Source: Himantopus leucocephalus (lineage: Eukaryota; Chordata; Aves; Charadriiformes; Recurvirostridae). From it: 64,000 bases of DNA. Positions 47,701 to 60,634 of the stretch are shown piece after piece. The notes beneath the pieces were generated by a model that made no database searches, was not told where the DNA came from, and saw only the letters and a list, made by a program, of their open reading frames with translations. The DNA lies in the NCBI GenBank assembly GCA_003993805.1, contig RSEF01000001.1, positions 68,819,175 to 68,883,174 on the forward strand, written 5' to 3'. Positions within the stretch are counted from its first letter, which is position 1. Every line of letters begins with the position of its first letter. The translations under genes and the position numbers were made by a program.

Positions 47701-50700
47701 GTGCTAATGGACAGCAGGTTCAGGACGGCTGGGCAGCTGGTCAGGATGAGCATCATTTGTTCAGTGCTGAAATGCAAGGCTATGGTGTGCTGTCCAAGTG
47801 ATGTGTGCGGCAAGGGGGCTTGCACTGCATCTGCTCACAGTGTGCCCAACTCCTTAGGACAGGTCTAAACTTTTGTAATCACCATAAAAAACTTGTTAGG
47901 TAAATATGTTTTCTGTGCCCAAAAGCAATTGCCCCCCTTCTTTTTGTTCTGAAGGTAATAGACATAAAAATGAAATAAGGACCTGTGTTCATAAAAGGTC
48001 ATAGTTATTTGATCCTGAGGGAGACTGCATATCGAAACAGGTTTTGTTAAGATTTGGTGATACTCCAAAGAAATGGAATTAATCAGGACTTTGGTTTGTA
48101 GAAGTTGGAAAATCGCCTAGAAATTGCCCATGATCTGGAAGATGGAGATGGCCATTTCTGAGATAAGGAACTCCCTTTTTCTTAATGTGACTTGGATGGG
48201 GTTACTGAATGGAGAAGGGTTTTGTGTCAGATGCAGAACCAGTGGTCAGTGCTTGTTCCACATTGTACTAGTTTCATTTAAGGCCACCTTCTGTCTGGCT
48301 TAAAATAATGGCTTGTAGTGGCAGTGGTCTCCAACCCCTGCTGCCTAATGCATGGTTGGTTGCTAGGAGGGCTGCTGTCATCCACGTTTTAGTTGTGGAT
48401 GCGATGACCAATTTTGCATCACTTTCCAAGCTTTGGCTGGATGACTCAGCTGGTCCTCTGGTGACTCATTTCAGTCTCCCATGAGCGCAGGAAGAACTAA
48501 AGAGGGAAGCGTGGCTATTTTCAGATATGAAAAATGACCAAACCCAAGGAGTATGTCCACAAAAGAGTACTGCAAACATTGCATGAATTGGGTATTTATA
48601 CGGAGTGTAAACTCACCCCTTCCCACTGAAATTCTTTCCCCAGTTACTGTACTTCTGCAGACCCTAGTTTCAAGTCTCTTCTTACTCTTCATCCATATGG
48701 ATAGTGGAAAGCTCTCCGTCAGTTTTGAGTGCCTAAGGTCTCATGAAAGTTCACAGGACTTTTGGTGCTAAATTCCCCTAGCTGGTTTTGGTTGTTTGGC
48801 AGGGTTTTTCTCTCATTTACTTGAATTCTCACGATCACTCTACCAACAACCATAGGCCCACACCAGGCCATTTCTTGCCCCAGTTGTTCCTATGTTAGAC
48901 AAAGCTAAGATGCCCAAGATTCTTGTAGACCTACTGAAAGCTCTTGTGATTGACCACAAGATGTTACTAATTTGTTTTTTCTGGATCCTGGAGAAACAGC
49001 AGTGTATTTGCTCCTTGTGAGAAAATCATGCAGAGCTTACTTTCCCAGAAACTCTGCTTTCCCTGTGACTCAGTTTGGTCAGACTTCCTTTCCATCATTA
49101 GTCGAAACCCGTAGGTGTGACTGTGGACAGCTTGGCTGCGATATCACTGGCGTGTTGATGATTCTGAACTCATTGTCCCACTGCATTTAGGATGAATCCT
49201 CTAATTTAATTGCTGTAGGAAAAGGAAAAAGACGAGTGTTCTGGATTGAAAGGACATGGCTGCAAAACAGGTGTAATAGTGCCAAAAAGATGCTTATGGA
49301 AGAGGTGGGGTAAGCGCATAGCAACATGTCAGTTCATAAATGTAGGATCATGGATGAGAAGGAGGCCTGACAGCCCCTTTAGCTAGCCTGTCATCTGTAG
49401 CCAGCTGTCCTTTCTAACATGGATTTTTGATTCTGTAGGTTTGGCTTCAGCAATTGTGCCATACCTATGAGTGCCACACAGCAGTTACTGGTAGCGAAGA
49501 GTGAGTGATGTCGTACGCAGTGTGAGGTGTGCTCAGATGTCCATGTCTCTGCAGGGTGCTGTTCAGGGTCTCGAAAGCACTGAGTGTTCTGCAGCAAAGT
49601 TACACCAAGGGTCGTCTTTCACGGTACACCCCACTGAAGCTATCACCTGTTTGCTCTTTCTTGGTCAAAGAGGAGCACGTACACCCAGCCTGACTGTGGG
49701 GCTGTCTCCACCTAGAGTCTGTTTTTGAAGCTCGGTCCCCCTTTCTAGCCCATCACAGCAGTAGCATGCCTCAGGCTGTACTGCAGAAGACATTTGGCAT
49801 GTATCGTACTGAATCTCCACATTCAGCATTGGTCCTCTTCTGTTATGGTCTAGTCTTGCCAGCACAAGAAGCCCAGCAGCCACAGCGTTAAGCACTGCCG
49901 AGCTGAGTAAATAAATATGTCGATAAATAATCATATCCTGCACAAAAGAGAAACCTGGGGGAGAGACTGATGGTAGCCAGGGAGTTCTGCTGATACAGGT
50001 GGAGGTTTTTATTGTTTTCTTTCTCTTAATGACTTCCCTTCCTCTGATTTCTTTTCTTTTAGAGCTTTGAGGGGGAGTAGGCAGTTACTGGTGTCCCTGA
50101 GCTTCTTCATCGCACACAAGGGCCTTGTATCCTTCTTTCTCAAGTAGATATCCTTTCCTGAGCTCCCGGATGTTTCCTCTTCAAGGCTCTGAAATCCTTT
50201 ATGTAGTTTATCCCCATGCCTAAATCAGGTTTTCTTTCTGTGTTAGCAAGAGCTTCCTGCATCACCTAGGCTGTCCTTCCCTGGCCAGACAAGCTTCTTC
50301 TCTGCATGCTGAACTGGCCTCTGTCCTATTAGACTTTGCTTAAAAAGAAAGTTGCTGTGACGACAGTGGGCATGTACTGCCAGCCCCAGCAGCCAGCCAG
50401 CAGTGGGGCAGGGAGGTGTCCAGAGACACTTCCGTGGGATCACTTGGCGCAGCATCACTCATTTTTTTTGGAGAAGAGAATCATTGCCTTCATGGGTCAC
50501 CCTCTGACTCTGCAAGTGCTTGCAGTTACCGGTGTTCCCATGGTTACGCCCCCTAACATTCCATGCTCTCATGGAGGCTGCTGCAACTCCCTCTCACTGT
50601 GGTCTCCTACGAGCTACTCGAGCTACTCGCCGTTCTCAAAGGAGAAAGGATCGTAAGAGAAACAGTTAAGTGGCACTTTTCTACAGGGTTACTTTTCTCA

Positions 50701-51060
50701 GGCACAGCCTGTGAATTAAAGAGGGTTATTTTGGGGAGACATAAGTCCACACCCAAACCCTAAACCCTGTGTCTCCCTGATGGTCTTCAGTTTGGGCCAG
50801 GTGCCCGAGTCCCACGTGCCCGTTCTGGTTCCAGCTCATGGCTCCAGCCTGTTTCATGTTAAACATTTCTGGGTTTATAGTCTTACTCTGAAAACTGAAA
50901 GTCGTGAGTGACAGCAAAAAAAGTTTCAGACTGTTTGGCCCTCACGGTGGGGATGTTTTGTTGGGCCTAAGAGATGAGGAAGATGAGTCTGGAAGACAAG
51001 GTGAAAAATTCACGCGCAATGTGTGTTTCCTTGAGGAACTGAAGGGCTTTTCTCTGTGCA
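44800..51060 (+). other. HIPK2: HIPK2 intron 1, no gene seen
   Basis: About 6 kb of non-coding sequence. Short frames overlap on both strands. No transposon ends, RNA genes or splice-flanked frames were recognised. A faint LINE-like stretch around 49330-49440 is too diverged to name. Confidence 0.5.
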
Positions 51061-51086
51061 GGTGTGTGTGTGTGTGTGCCTGTGTG
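51061..51086. repeat. (GT)n microsatellite
   Basis: GT units with one CC interruption. Confidence 0.85.
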
Positions 51087-52057
51087 AGGACAGGTTATTT
51101 ACAGAATTGTTTTATCTACTTAAACTGCAGGTCAGGTGATTAACCTGCAGTATACCTTCTCTTAATTTCCTAAAACACCCCATAGCCCTCGATGTATGAG
51201 AGTGCTGTAAATCCTGTGTTTGGTCATTCTTTTTTGAAAAGGAGATGTTGCTGCAGAGGCAAGGAGGTATAGTTAACCCTGTCTTTGGGATACCTGGGAG
51301 GTCATCAAATCAGTCTGTCTCAATTTTCTGCTTTGGCAGAGCCCTGTGCCCAGCTTCCCCACCTTTCTCCTTGCATAGTCATCTTCCTTTGCAGCCCAGA
51401 TCCTGTGTATTTCATCCAGACCTCACCAGAGACTTGTTTCTCTCCAACAGGTCCGTATCCCGATGGAAATGAAATGAAGGGAGGGACTTAGCGAACAGGC
51501 AAACTGACCTTTTCAGCCCAGCTAGTGCTTGATCCGAGTTTCAGATTTCGTAAACAAAGCAGGGGCTGAATGTCATGCAATGGCCTCTTTGCAAATGAAA
51601 CACTTAAGAAAAAATCCTGTGGGAGTGAGAGGCTCAGCCTGAGACTCCAGCAAGCCTTGCCCATGTCCTGCCTTCACAAGTAGGGTTGCTCCTAACGAGT
51701 GAGGTATGCGAGGTGCCAGCCATTCCCTGTGGTTTCACCACACTTGTGGGCCAGTTGGAGTCATTGACATTACAAAGCTAATATTTACAGGTGGGAAGTC
51801 ATCCAGGTGGGGAGGCAGCTGTGGTGGATGGAAAAAGCCAAAATATCCTTTCCACTGGGCAGTTGTGGTAAGCCACGAGTGTGCCAGTCCTGCGTGGGTG
51901 AGGGGGGCACAGCCAGGGCAGCAAAGGGAAACACTGATTCATTTTGGTCCCTTTTCCAGAGGCCCTGGCACCCTTCCGTGGGAGCTAAGATCACGAAGGG
52001 CCAGGTGGGGTGGCCAGTGAAGGCTGTAGGACCCGGGGTCAGGAATTGAGGAAGTCT
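51087..52057 (+). other. HIPK2: HIPK2 intron 1, no gene seen
   Basis: Nothing recognised beyond short chance frames. Confidence 0.5.
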
Positions 52058-52180
52058 TCTGTTTCCCCTGTAAGATGGGGATACTGTGGTCAATCCCTGT
52101 TTGGAAGATGGAAACGGAAGTGACCCAACTGAGTGACTTGACCCACGCTGCCTGGAAAGCAGAGCCATGCCGAGATCCTT
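52058..52180. repeat. MIR-like relics in opposite orientations
   Basis: 52058-52080 (TCTGTTTCCCCTGTAAGATG) matches the antisense MIR core. 52101-52178 has the sense order instead (AGATGGAAACGGAAGTGACC, GAGTGACTTGACCCACGCTG, AGCAGAGCCATGCCGAGATCC). The two fragments therefore lie tail to tail. The antisense piece is short and could be coincidental. Confidence 0.45.
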
Positions 52181-53360
52181 CTCTTTTTTGGTTCTGCTTT
52201 CATGATGCAACTCTTGTCAGCAAGTAGCAATCAGAGATGGAGCTTGTAGGAACCTAGAGGCTCTTGCATTACAGATCTGTTTGGAGGTTAAACATATGGA
52301 CCCACATGCATGCTAAACTGGACTACAAGGCAAGCCCTGGCCAGTTTCATATTTACTGCTCAGGCTATCTCATATGGCTCTCCAAAGGGAACTTTGGGTG
52401 CTATAGAAGTGCCGTGGTTAAAGTTTGTTCCACTTTCCCTCCATGGAGGACATATGATGGGAGGAAGGAAGGTGGCCAGAACACATATGGTGTTGCCAAA
52501 TAGTCCTACCTGGCACATTGATCTGAGGAGCTGCTTTTAGGCTCATCTGACTCCATTTCAGCTTCAGGATGGGGAAGCCACAAAACATTCCTTGGTAGCT
52601 TGGTTTCCCCATCTCCTCTGGCCATTCCCAGCATTTCAGGAGCTCATTTAAGCATGGTACTATACAAGCCTCAGTGTGTCATGCCTCATTTTCAGTGGTG
52701 CTGCGGGTGTTACCACAGTCTCCTGCACTTTAAGGAGATGCAGTGCTGTTCGGGGTCCCCCCAGTACCCAGCATGTGCCTCAGCTCTGCCGGGCCCCTCT
52801 CTGAGAAAACTGGAAGAGGGATTTCTTCGGCAAAGCATTTTATTAAACATCCTTCAGTGTCCTGCAAAGATAAAGCTTCAAAGCAGGTCTTCTGTCAATC
52901 CCGCCTGTCTGACTTCGTCTTGTTCTTTTTTTTTCATCCCATCTCTGACTCCAGAGCAGACTTTCTTCTCCAGGGCCCTTGGGAGTACTGAGTGTTTGGT
53001 AGAAAACTTGTTCCTGACTTCATTGACACCCACTCTCCTAAAATGTCTTTACACTGCGATTGTGCGTAAGTTCCTTTGCACTCTCATGCAGACCTTGAAG
53101 GCTTTCAGGTGCTGCTGCTGCCTCTGTCTTTATCGTTAACTGCCTCATTTTGCTCTTGGGACTCCAGAAGTCATCACAGGAGCTGGAGGCTTCCCTCCCT
53201 GGCTTGGGCGGACTTTTGCTCGGTGAGGTATGTCCAACAGGGCTATCTGTCTGCCTTCTCAAGCTGCCGAGACCTGCCATGGGCAGAGCGGACTCCCACA
53301 TTTCTTACATTATGTCTGGAGAGCATTTTGACATCTTGGTAGAGCATTTGCAGCACCATT
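52181..53360 (+). other. HIPK2: HIPK2 intron 1, no gene seen
   Basis: A 179-codon plus-strand frame (52600-53139) overlaps other frames and has no domain, so it is probably chance. No repeat was recognised until the CR1 element that begins at about 53366. Confidence 0.5.
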
Positions 53361-53365
53361 TCATG

Positions 53366-53846
53366 ATTTCATAGAATCATAGAATGGTTAGAGTTGGAAG
53401 GGACCTTAAAGATCATCTATTTCCAACCCTTCTGCCATGGGCAGGGACACCTCCCACTAGATTGGGTTTCTCAAAGCCCCATCCAACTGGGCTTTGAACA
53501 CCTCCAGGATTAGGGCATCCACAGCTTCCCTGGGCGACCTGTTTCAGTGCCTCACAACCCTCAGAGTAAATAATTTTGTCCTAATATCTAAATCTACCCT
53601 TTTTCAGTTTAAAACCGTTACCCTTTGTCCTATCACTACACTCCCTGATAAAGAGTCCCTCCCCACCTTTCCTGTAGGCCCCCTTTAGGTAATACTGGGA
53701 GGCTGCTATAAGGTCTCCCTGGAGCCTTCCCTTCTCCAGGCTGAACAACCCCAACTCTCTCAGCCTGTCTTCGTAGGGGAGGTGCTCCAGCCCTCTGGTC
53801 ATCTTTGTGGCCCTCCTCTGGACTTGCTGCAACAGGTCCATTTCTG
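53366..53846 (-). repeat. CR1 LINE, 5'-truncated, antisense
   Basis: The left end carries the CR1 3' terminal repeat seen in reverse (TCATAGAATCATAGAATGG), followed by the antisense 3' UTR (GTTGGAAGGGACCTTAAAG). Minus-strand 53581-53841 keeps an open 86-codon stretch of the ORF2 C terminus: [19 protein letters not shown], then [20 protein letters not shown], then [17 protein letters not shown]. An indel then brings in a stop, and a conserved Trp codon further on is TGA. The element is cut off at about 53846, a typical 5' truncation. Conservation is better than in the other CR1 copies, so it is probably younger. Confidence 0.93.
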
Positions 53847-56800
53847 TAGAGGTGACAGTCCTCCTGTCAGCTTTGACAGGTATGCTGAAGGGGGTTTACT
53901 TAACTGGGGTCTGGCTCTGTTTTGTCAAGGCTGTAGCCTATCACATATATTCGCTTGCTGCCTTCATTTGCTTTCCACTCAGTGACGTTGTGGTGTCCTG
54001 GAGAGAGGAAGTTTTGCGCTATTCCAACTCTGCTGGGTTTTCTCCTAGGAAGGTATCTAGGGGTTACCTTCCAGTTCAGGGGAGCATGGACTTGACTGCT
54101 GGACCTTCTTACACCCAGATCTAGAAATTGGTGTCAGGTCCAGTAGCTGCAGCATCTGCAGGGAAATAATGAGGCAGCCGAGCCTCTGGTGAGGAGTATT
54201 TTAACCTGAGTACTCAGGTGTTGCATTGTTAATTAACTATAATGGGAAACATAAACTAGTCACATGATTAACTCAAGAAATCTGTAATATCTCATGTCAT
54301 TACTGCAATTCATTAAAGTGGGAGGTGGAGGTGACCCCAAAAGAATCCTTCACTGAGGTGTAATCAAGGATTTAAATTTAAGTGTATATATTTGTCCCTG
54401 AGATTTTGCTTCACATGCCTAAACCCAGGAATATGTCAGAGGAGCCCACAGCTTGTTACTCAGGCTTGTGGGCACCTGAGCCCACATCAAAAGGATGAAT
54501 AAGAATTGCGATGTTTCTAGATTACAGAAGATATTAGGGCTTTGTGGCTTGCAGTGGATATGGAAGAGTGGAGTTTTGTAGTGGTGAGATGTGAAATTGT
54601 GGTCACTGAGCACTGAAGGAAATGCTTGATGTTGCAGGGACTCTGCAATAGACTTTGGTCTGTAGAGACAAAACAAAGACGGCAGAGATGGTTCAAAGGG
54701 CACTCTGTGGCTGGTGATGGCTTGTATGCATTAATTCCGAAGTTTGGTGTTTCAGATGTATAGCAGGTTTATTTAAGCGGTTGCCCCCAGTCCAAATCCA
54801 GCTCACATGGCACTGTTCAGTGGCCCGCCAGATGTGGGGAGCGTAGGCAGTTGAGGCTGGAGCGGCTTAGATGTTTCCAGGCTCCAGTGTGGGGTCAGGC
54901 TCAGGGTGGAGTTGCCTCATTTGGTTTGTATGGGATGCGCCAGGGCTCTGGGTAGGCCGTTTGCCCCTGAGTTGCTCATGAGGGCTCTCACCTGAGGTGG
55001 CAGAGATGCTTCCTGGAGCATATGGACCCAGCATGGACAGCTCTGCCTTTCTCGCAGTCTCCATGCCATAGCCCTGGGAAAAAAAGGTGCTGCCCTGTGG
55101 GATCTGTGCACCAGAGAGCACCCATCTCCCACTACCCCCAACACTGGAGATGTCCTTGGAGGGGAAAGCAGTTGTGTGCCATCTCACCAGCCTTCAGCCT
55201 ACAGTACGTAGGCACTGAGCCCGGGCTTCCCAACTGCCCTGCTCCCCTGGCTAGCAGCCCCGGCCAGCCCTCACCACCTCTCCCAGCACCTCCTGTGCCC
55301 GTGGGTGGAGTGGAGCTGGAGGCTCAGAGAAGGGGGCAGGATGGACAGGGCTGGCTCAGAGGAAGGTCTCCCCAGTGTTTTCCTAGCTGTGTCCTCTTTG
55401 CCCTGGTCAGCTGAGAAAGCTTTCAGTACCCAGCAGGGAGTCACCCTGGAATTAAGGAGTTAAGAGGGAGAGTGAAGAAGGGAATAAAGGTGGTTTGGGA
55501 GGGGAGATAGCAGTATCCTGAGCCACATGCCAAAATAACCTGCTCAGGCCATGATAGGGACCAACTGCCCCTCCGTGCCCATGACTACAAACTGACGTCC
55601 TGGTGGATAACTTTTATCCTTCCTACAAAGGAAAGTCATGGTGTGGAGAATGAAATAGTGAGCAGGGCTGCTGATGCTTTAAATGCAGGAGAGGGATGTG
55701 TAGGAGGGCAGTCGGGGGGTACGGGGTGTGAAGGGGTGATGGTGATGAGAGTTCCCTGACCGTCGCGCCACAGCAGGAGACATGCTTTTCAGGGGTGGGG
55801 GAGTGTAGAAGGTTGCTTGGCTTTCTTTGTTTGGCTTTGTCTGTGGCTACTCTGTGCATTGGAAAAAGTCTTGCGTTGTCGCCTGGCTGTAGGACATGGA
55901 TCAAATGTGGCAGCTCGGACCCACGTGAAGCCTGGTCTGGAGCAGTGCAGGGGGACAGGCTTTGTGACATCTCTGGGAACTGCCGCACGCTATGTAAGCA
56001 TTTAGGAAACTACTAATTAGGATGAGACAGTTTTACTAGCAGGACAGGAAAAGCAGAGCAGGAAGGCAGGGAGATTTTCACCTGGAATGAAGGCTCCCTT
56101 GACATCTTCTGCTCACCAGGAGCAGGAAGGAGCTGAGGCTGTTGAGGTCTGAATTCCACTTTGAGGCTGTCTCCAAACATTCGGTAGCACAAGGGAAGGA
56201 ATTTGTGTAGCCTCCAGGGACATAAATTTTAAGCAGGTTCCAAGAGCGCAGCGGTACTGGGGACAATGCCTCAAAAAGGGCCACACAGAGGCCACCGTGA
56301 AGAAGAGCGCTGTGCTTGAGACATGGCTATTTTGAAGGTAAAATACATTAGCCATACCTGGCAGATCCCCTTTTCATTGCCTTCTTAACCTGGGCGTGCA
56401 TATGAGTTTGCAGGCTTGTGCCTCTCTGGGGAGAAGTGGAAGATATTTATTTCAGGAGTGTCTTGTGAGCATCATTTATATGCTGAACACACGCCATGTG
56501 CTTTCGACGGTATTTTTCAAGCAGGCACTGTCGTTCTGGCTGCAGTCAGCAAGCAGCCTCTGGTTACAGTGCACTGGCAGCTCTGCAGGTACTGCAAAAG
56601 GTCTTACTGCCTACTTAATACAGGGCAGGGGCTTGGTCTCTTGCCACCGCAAAGGCCACGTTTATAAATCAGCAGTAAGTGCTAGGAGTAAAGCAGAAGA
56701 AAACACCAGTGACTTTCAAACTGTTCCTTCTTCAGTCCCCAAAGTGTATTTTTTGCCCTTTGGGGTGAGGTGGGTGGATAGGGAACTTTACCTCATTTGC

Positions 56801-57035
56801 TTTCCTGAAACCTGTTGGAAGTACAAGTGAGGCGTCTGCGTGATTTGTGTACGCATGCAGAAGAGGGCCATCTGAATTGTAAATAGCACCTGCTAAATTA
56901 TTATTAAGTGAAAGCTGACGTGGGAGGAGTTCTCAGGGAAAAAAAAAAGTCAGGTCTTTTAATAAAAGTCATTCAAGCTGTTTTAACATTTTTCTCTGGC
57001 TGAACACTACGTACTTCAGCTCATGTGGATGCTAC
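53847..57035 (+). other. HIPK2: HIPK2 intron 1, no gene seen
   Basis: Non-coding. Frames up to 144 codons (56396-56830, plus) have no recognisable family. The GC-richer part at 55000-55400 has overlapping frames on both strands, which indicates composition rather than coding. Confidence 0.5.
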
Positions 57036-57039
57036 GGGG

Positions 57040-57180
57040 AGTTACGTGAGTCGTATCAAGGACGGGGAGGCCCCATTAAATCCAGTTACTGTCAATTGTA
57101 TGACAGCTTTAAATGGCTACACTAAAACTCATTATTAAAGAAAGGAACTATCAATTTCATTTAATGCATTGTGCCCAACC
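57040..57180. promoter_or_regulatory. Candidate conserved non-coding element (inferred)
   Basis: AT-rich, non-repetitive stretch with an inverted TGTCA (57090-57094) and TGACA (57101-57105) pair around CAATTG, the second half reading TGACAG as in MEIS/TALE sites. 'CATTATTAAAGAAAGG' and 'TTTCATTTAATGCATTG' follow. Appearance only; conservation was not tested. Confidence 0.25.
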
Positions 57181-57865
57181 TTGATTCTGCTCCCAGCCCA
57201 GAGACTCGCCGGGCACAAGGGTGATATAAAAATTAGACCTGCACTCTTCAGGGCTTGTATTTAGCTGTTGCGGAGTCCTGGCTGCAGCCTGACTGGCTAA
57301 CTGGGGCTTGCGGGAGGCTGCCCTGCACCCCTGTCAAGGCAGGGACCAAGCCTGAGCCCAGGCGAGTCAGTCCGTGTCACCACTTGCCTTAGTCCAGACA
57401 AAGCTTTTGCTAGTGCAGGTGGGGCTGCTGAGCCAGGATCTGGGCTGCTCATCCTGAGCATCCTCACCCCCTCTGCTCCTGGTGGAGAGCAAAAAGGCAA
57501 GGAGCTAGGGGACAGCCTCGGGCCATCTCGTGCAAAATGTAGCAAGGTGTCTGCTAGGATCTTCCTGCAGCAAAGGGAGGCAGCAAAAGAGGCCCAGCCT
57601 CCCATAGGAGGTTTCTTGGCAGAACTGTGAGCAGGGGTTTAAGAGGACTTTTCCCAAGTGAAGCAGGCCATTTTTCATTCCTCCATGGCTTATGGCGCCT
57701 CTGTCTTTTCAAGACGCCAGGAGTGAGGATGCTCCCCCGGGAACATCCCCACTGGCTCTGGGCGATGCTCAGGGGGGGATCTCTGTCACAGGGCTTGGCT
57801 GGCATGGATTGCCCCGTTACTGCCAGCTTGTTTCTTCATGGACATCGTGGCAAGCTATTGCTGGC
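57181..57865 (+). other. HIPK2: HIPK2 intron 1, no gene seen
   Basis: Short overlapping frames on both strands. No repeat or RNA gene was recognised. Confidence 0.5.
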
Positions 57866-57869
57866 CTGT

Positions 57870-57990
57870 GTAATCAAAAGGCTGAAATTGTAAATCATAT
57901 TACAGGCTGTAATGAGGAATTTGATCCCTGTAACAAACCATCCAACTTTTATTCGCATTTATTACTATTTCTGTTATTGCCATGGAGTAA
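57870..57990. promoter_or_regulatory. Candidate conserved non-coding element (inferred)
   Basis: Contains clustered homeodomain and TCF-like words (GTAATCAAAAGG, AAATCATATTAC, GCTGTAATGAGG, TTGATCC) in non-repetitive AT-rich DNA. Support is weak and based on motif density only. Confidence 0.2.
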
Positions 57991-60634
57991 AGAGCCTTTT
58001 TTTTAAAAAAAAAAAGAACATGCCACCAGCACAATTTGATAGTGTCCTCAGGAAATTTAGGGTTGTGTTTTTCTCACATTAGCTGCACAGGCAAATTTGC
58101 AATAAAAATGACTTCGTTGCAGAAGCCGCCTTTTCCCATCACCAAGCTGTCAGTCAGCCTGTAATTTCTTGGTATCGGACTATGCTGAAGAGCTGGCCGA
58201 GTTATTCTCCTTACAACGGGTGCCCCTAAAACATTGTGAGAAAATTATTTTGGATGGAAGGAAGAAGATTTCATGCTTCTTTTTTTAGGGGAAAAAAAGT
58301 ATTTCTCCTGTGATGAGATATAACCTCTGAGGAGGGTGGAAGTGGCAGCGGAGGAGTCAGTCCAAAGTCCTCCCTGTAGCCACAAGACAGCCCTGCTTCC
58401 CTCCACCGTCTCTGTTTTTGGGGTACCAGAGTGGGTCAGTGTTTGCCCCCTCTCCCTGTCCCCCTGCTGAGGCTGCCAGCAGTGTTGCAGGGACAGCAAG
58501 GGGCTGGTTGTTGATGTGGAAACCAGCCCTTAACAACAACTCATTTCACCAAGGGGCACAGGCGACCATCTGACGTTGACAACATTGAGTGACTGCTGAC
58601 CTTGTTTTTAGCGTCAGCTGATATCAACTGGAGCCCTGCCAGTTTGCACCAGTTGAAAGTCTGTCTCTTAATGGTGGCGATTATCCTGATTTTTACAGAG
58701 GCGCTGAGGAAGTTGCAGCTGCTGTGCTTCACATCCCTGAGTTTAATTTGGGATGCCTGGGTCTTCTGGTGTTATCTTTAGAGGAGCATGTAAGAAGAAC
58801 CTCTCTTCGTGTTCTGTGCCAATTGCTTTTTTCCCTTTTTATTTTGTATGAAAAGATATTGCTCAAGCACACCATGGAATGAAAGCCATAAAGCTATAAA
58901 TTACACCTCTGCTAGGTCCACAATATGTTACCAATTACATCTGCTTTATTATTCGTGTCCAGGGGGAAAACATACATCAAACCAACCCCACTCTCCAGGC
59001 AGGTCGGTACTGTACTGGAAGGAACACCGTGACTCTTCTTAATCAGTGGAAAAACAAACAGAGTTTCGGCTCACTCACATACGATATTTGTGTCTGGGAT
59101 GACAAGTTGAGTAATATTGCTGCAGTTCTCCGAGCTCACCGTGTGCCACATGCTATGGCACTAGTGGCAACATCATTGCCCCGTGGAAAGGAGGGAGGAG
59201 AGAAAGCACTTAGAGGGGCAGGGAGCTGGGGGGGTCCAAGGACCCAGTCGCAGAGACCTCAGAAATTGCTGCCAAGGAGGTTGGTGGGGGTGTGTTAATA
59301 CAAATTGCAGCAAACAGCATCAGAAATCATATTAAAGCCAGGGGTCACATCTGCAAAGGAGGGCACGCAGGGCTTTTTTTTTTTTTATTTTTGCAGGGCT
59401 TCATTGCTAGAGTGTGGTCGGTGGGGTTTTGCATTGCGTGTTCCAGCAGGGGTGAGGGTTTCCCCACGTGTCCTGATAGGGGTTTTCTTCTGCGTCTGCC
59501 CTGTCTTCACAAATTCATCACTGCGGCAGGGATGAAGGTGGGGGTGTTGAAGCAAACCAAAGTGATTGCTTTGCTGCTTACTTCTGTATAGCTTCATACA
59601 GTGGTTTTTCGCTCGCCACAGCACCCCTCTCATGAGCAGTTCCCGGGCTTTGGGCTGCTGGGAATTAACTGGAAAATGGGTGTTGAGTGTGTTAAAGTGT
59701 GTTTGCTTGACCATGCTACTCAGCATTGGAAGTGTGGAGTAACATTCGTGTTTTTCTATCTGGGTGTATATGTTTATGCATGCATGCGTGCGAGTGTGTA
59801 TGTGTACACATGAGCTCCAGAAAATCTTCCAAAGAGCAACACAGACTAGTGGAGAACGGGTTTCTTTAAGGAAAGGGAGCTGAGTGTTAGTTACTCTCAG
59901 GTCTCCACATGAAGAAGTCATCCGTGTGCACTGCAGAGTTTGTTGTGGTTTTGTCACTGAAGCATTCATTCAGCTTTTAACTTTTTAAAGTTGAAAACAA
60001 GTCAAGGTTATGTTTGTGCTTAATAATTCAGCAACGGTGCCAGCTCAGCATATTGTCTTTTTCTTCCCTAGTCATTCTGGTTCATTAAAAAGAAACACTG
60101 ACGACAGATAGAAGGGTGAAGGAGGCTGTGCCTTTCTGCTTTAACTCCCGCTGGGCGCCGACTCCGTCCCCAGGAATCCCCATAGATTGGTGCCGTTCAC
60201 AATACCTTTGCCCCAGCGGTACCATCCCTACCCCGGGCAGGGAAAGCTGGCAGCAAGTCAGGACTTAGATGTCCTCTTCTCTGTGGACCATGTCTTTTTT
60301 TTTCTGAATAGAAGCGTTTTCTGTTTCAGTGGAATATTACTCAGAATCCTTCAGTAAGTCTGTCTCAGCGATACTTCGGTTATGAGGTTGTGGGTTTCTT
60401 TTCTTGTTTGTTTGTTGGGGGTTTTTTTTAATGAATATGTAGATTATTAACTCTTCTAGAACCAAAGAAGCTTGCAGTAAAATAGGTTTTAGTCTTTTCT
60501 TAAAAAGTAAAGTTATATTAGGACGTAGTTCTGCCACATGCTAATGTGTATGCTACTTCATTAACAATGCTGTTCATTTCCAGGGGATCTGCTTTCCAGT
60601 GATGGTATTGTCACTGTGAATAAGAATAGATGAA
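57991..60634 (+). other. HIPK2: HIPK2 intron 1, distal part, no gene seen
   Basis: Includes A- and T-runs (57998-58016, 59372-59390) and TGCATGCATGCGTGCG near 59776. A 194-codon minus-strand frame (59385-59969) has no recognisable domain. The AT-rich part at 58840-58960 resembles the two upstream candidate elements. Confidence 0.5.

Noticed and set aside
49320..49440. Possible ancient CR1 3' UTR fragment
   Set aside because: Vague similarity only, with no terminal repeat or coding motif.
59385..59969. 194-codon minus-strand frame
   Set aside because: Low-complexity and overlapping other frames, with no family resemblance.
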